A stretch of DNA of 42,588 bases from Nocardia araoensis NBRC 100135 (lineage in GTDB: Bacteria > Actinomycetota > Actinomycetes > Mycobacteriales > Mycobacteriaceae), in NCBI RefSeq assembly GCF_000308435.1, contig NZ_BAFR01000123.1, positions 1-42,588 on the forward strand, written 5' to 3'. Under the pieces are notes generated by a model. It ran no database searches, had not been told where the DNA came from, and saw only the letters and a list, made by a program, of their open reading frames with translations. The position numbers were made by a program, and so were the translations under genes. Positions 41,091 to 42,588 of this stretch are shown in pieces (position 1 is the first letter of the stretch; each line of letters starts with the position of its first letter).

Positions 41091-42506
41091 ATGACACAGC
41101 TCGTTCTCATCGCGGGCGCCGGACCCACCGGCCTCACCCTCGCCATCGATCTCGCTCGCCGGGACATCCCGGTCCGGATCGTCGACAAGGCGGCCGGTTT
41201 CTTCGCGGGCTCCCGTGGCGACGGCATCCAGCCGCGCACCCTGGAAGTCTTCGACGATCTGGGGGTTCTGGACGCGGTGCTCGCGGCCGGAGCGCCGACA
41301 CCTGTGATGCGGGTGCATCTGGGCGGAGAGTTCGTCACCGAACGCCGGATGAGCGAGCCGGTCGAGCCGACGCCCACCATCCCCTACCCGAACCTGTGGG
41401 TGCTCGGGCAGTCCAGCACCGAGGCAATCCTGCGCGAGCGGCTCGCCGAGTTCGGCGTGCACGTGGAACTCGGCACCGCGCTGATCGGATTCACGCAGGA
41501 CGACGACGGCGTCACCGCGACGCTGGAACGCGACGGCACCCGCGAGACCGTCCGCGCCGCCCACCTGATCGGCGCGGACGGCGGCAAGAGCACCGTGCGC
41601 AAGACGCTCGGCATCCCGTTCGAAGGCAGCACCGACGAATCACTGCGCATGCTGCTCGGCGACGTGCGCGCCGACGCGCTCGACCACGAGTTCGGCTACT
41701 GGTTCGCCGCCGCCGACGACCCCATGCAGGGCATCGCGTTGTCGCCGCTGCCCGGCGGGCGTCAGTTCCAGTTCGCCGCCCCCGCGATCGGAGACGCGGA
41801 GCCGAGCCTCGAACTGCTCCAGGAGTACGTGGATCGCTACTCCGGACGCGACGACGTCACCCTCACCGACCTGACCTGGGTGACCGTGTGGCGCCCGAAC
41901 ATCCGCCTGGCGCGGCGTTTCCGCGAGGGCCGGGTGTTCCTGGCCGGCGACGCCGCGCACGCGCATCCGCCCACCGGCGGCCAGGGCATGAACACCGGCA
42001 TCCAGGACGCCTACAACCTCGGCTGGAAGCTGGCCGCCGCGCTCGCCGGTGACGCCACGCTCCTGGACAGCTACGAGGCCGAGCGCAGGACCGTCGCCGC
42101 CAAGGTGCTCGGGCTCAGCTCGGAGCTGCTGGACAAATTGGTCGACGGCGCCGAGGACGCGATGGAGCGGGGAGCGGAGACCCGGCAGCTCGACATCAGC
42201 TACCGCGACCCGGCCGAGCGCGACTCGGTGGCAGTGGGCGACCGGGCGCCGGACGCTCCGGTGAAAGACGAGCAAGGACGGCACGTCCGGTTGTTCGACC
42301 TGTTCCGCGGGCCCCATGCGACGGTACTGTCCTTCGGTGCGCAAGCGGAGGCAGGGCCGCACGCGTATGCGGTGGTGCGCCCCGGCGAGCAGGTGTCCGG
42401 TCCGCACGTGGTGGACATCGACGGGCACGCCTACGCGGCCTACGCCGCGATCGAGGGCACCCGGGTGCTCGTCCGGCCGGACGGCTACCTCGGCGCGCTC
42501 AGCTGA
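41091..42506 (+). CDS. FAD-dependent aromatic monooxygenase (PHBH-like, group A)
   Basis: 471 residues from the ATG at 41091 with GGGAG upstream. The FAD fold GAGPTG (9-14) and the second FAD motif GDAAHAHPPTGGQGMNTG followed by QDAYNLGWKLA identify class A flavin hydroxylases. The DG motif is in LIGADGGKSTVRKTLG. A C-terminal thioredoxin-like domain (about 375-471, VGDRAPDAPVKDEQGRHVRL) is complete. Likely substrates are phenolic compounds or aromatic antibiotics; the neighbouring repressor suggests induction by the substrate. Its stop overlaps the converging ctaB end by eight bases. Confidence 0.9.
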   Translation: MTQLVLIAGAGPTGLTLAIDLARRDIPVRIVDKAAGFFAGSRGDGIQPRTLEVFDDLGVLDAVLAAGAPTPVMRVHLGGEFVTERRMSEPVEPTPTIPYPNLWVLGQSSTEAILRERLAEFGVHVELGTALIGFTQDDDGVTATLERDGTRETVRAAHLIGADGGKSTVRKTLGIPFEGSTDESLRMLLGDVRADALDHEFGYWFAAADDPMQGIALSPLPGGRQFQFAAPAIGDAEPSLELLQEYVDRYSGRDDVTLTDLTWVTVWRPNIRLARRFREGRVFLAGDAAHAHPPTGGQGMNTGIQDAYNLGWKLAAALAGDATLLDSYEAERRTVAAKVLGLSSELLDKLVDGAEDAMERGAETRQLDISYRDPAERDSVAVGDRAPDAPVKDEQGRHVRLFDLFRGPHATVLSFGAQAEAGPHAYAVVRPGEQVSGPHVVDIDGHAYAAYAAIEGTRVLVRPDGYLGALS

Positions 42507-42588
42507 AGAAGCTGCCGATGGTGTCCCAGCCGAGCACCGAGTCCACCGCGAGGCCGCAGAACACCACGGCCAGGTAGTTGTTCGACTG
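42499..42588 (-). CDS. ctaB: C-terminal end of a probable protoheme IX farnesyltransferase (CtaB)
   Basis: Only the last 29 residues are inside the window: SNNYLAVVFCGLAVDSVLGW, then DTIGSFFS and TGA. The hydrophobic segment with NxYLxxxFxxxAVDS resembles the final membrane helix of heme O synthases, and Rv1451 (ctaB) lies close to qor in M. tuberculosis as I recall. CtaB makes heme O, the substrate of CtaA encoded at 23589. The fragment is short, so the name depends largely on context. Confidence 0.5.
   Translation of the reverse strand, partial: QSNNYLAVVFCGLAVDSVLGWDTIGSFFS

Overview
The window reads as chromosomal DNA of a mycolic-acid actinomycete, most likely Nocardia. It is GC-rich, uses many GTG/TTG starts and 4-base ATGA/GTGA overlaps, and carries an MptB-type lipoglycan mannosyltransferase, an SufR-headed suf operon, DUF4189 and YceI proteins and several apparently leaderless promoters. 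The genus is inferred from gene content and not proven.

Layout. 1-183: C-terminal end of an unknown gene. 221-3777: methionine uptake, with two MetQ lipoproteins divergently placed and metQ-metN-metI as one operon. 3779-4207: secreted DUF4189 protein. 4333-10761 (minus strand): complete iron-sulfur assembly operon sufR-sufB-sufD-sufC-sufS-sufU-sufT, ending in a strong hairpin and headed by a palindrome that matches the SufR operator I recall from M. tuberculosis. 11058-19935: accessory block with an alcohol dehydrogenase and its TetR regulator, a predicted Tat-exported protein, a lone Clp N-domain protein and a class III lanthipeptide cluster. 20046-24563: mptB, a two-gene ABC exporter and ctaA. 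24709-38980: second accessory stretch with an NDH-2-like flavoprotein, a broken ECF sigma gene, YceI, TrmO, two alpha/beta hydrolases, an SDR, a proline iminopeptidase, a membrane Ser/Thr kinase of planctomycete-like design, a universal stress protein, a three-gene micro-operon opposite an XRE regulator, a flavoprotein and a PheC-like binding protein. 38984-42588: small conserved protein, quinone oxidoreductase, a TetR/FAD-monooxygenase divergent pair, and the end of a probable ctaB.

The main discovery is the lanthipeptide cluster at 14333-19465 (minus strand), in the order lanKC, precursor, ABC transporter, small secreted protein, terminator. The 46-residue precursor, absent from ordinary gene size cut-offs, has a leader with an LxLQ-type motif and two exact SxxSxxxC motifs, the labionin signature. 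The gene order matches ramC-ramS-ramAB, but with one transporter instead of two. Stem-loops flank the precursor gene. The block lies between sufR and mptB, which are direct divergent neighbours (Rv1460/Rv1459c) in M. tuberculosis as I recall, and sampled lines of it are clearly lower in GC than the flanks, so it looks like an insertion into a conserved junction.

A second break in the same synteny lies between ctaA and the small gene/qor pair (Rv1456c against Rv1455/Rv1454c in M. tuberculosis), again filled with accessory genes. No integrase, transposase, tRNA, rRNA or CRISPR array was recognised.
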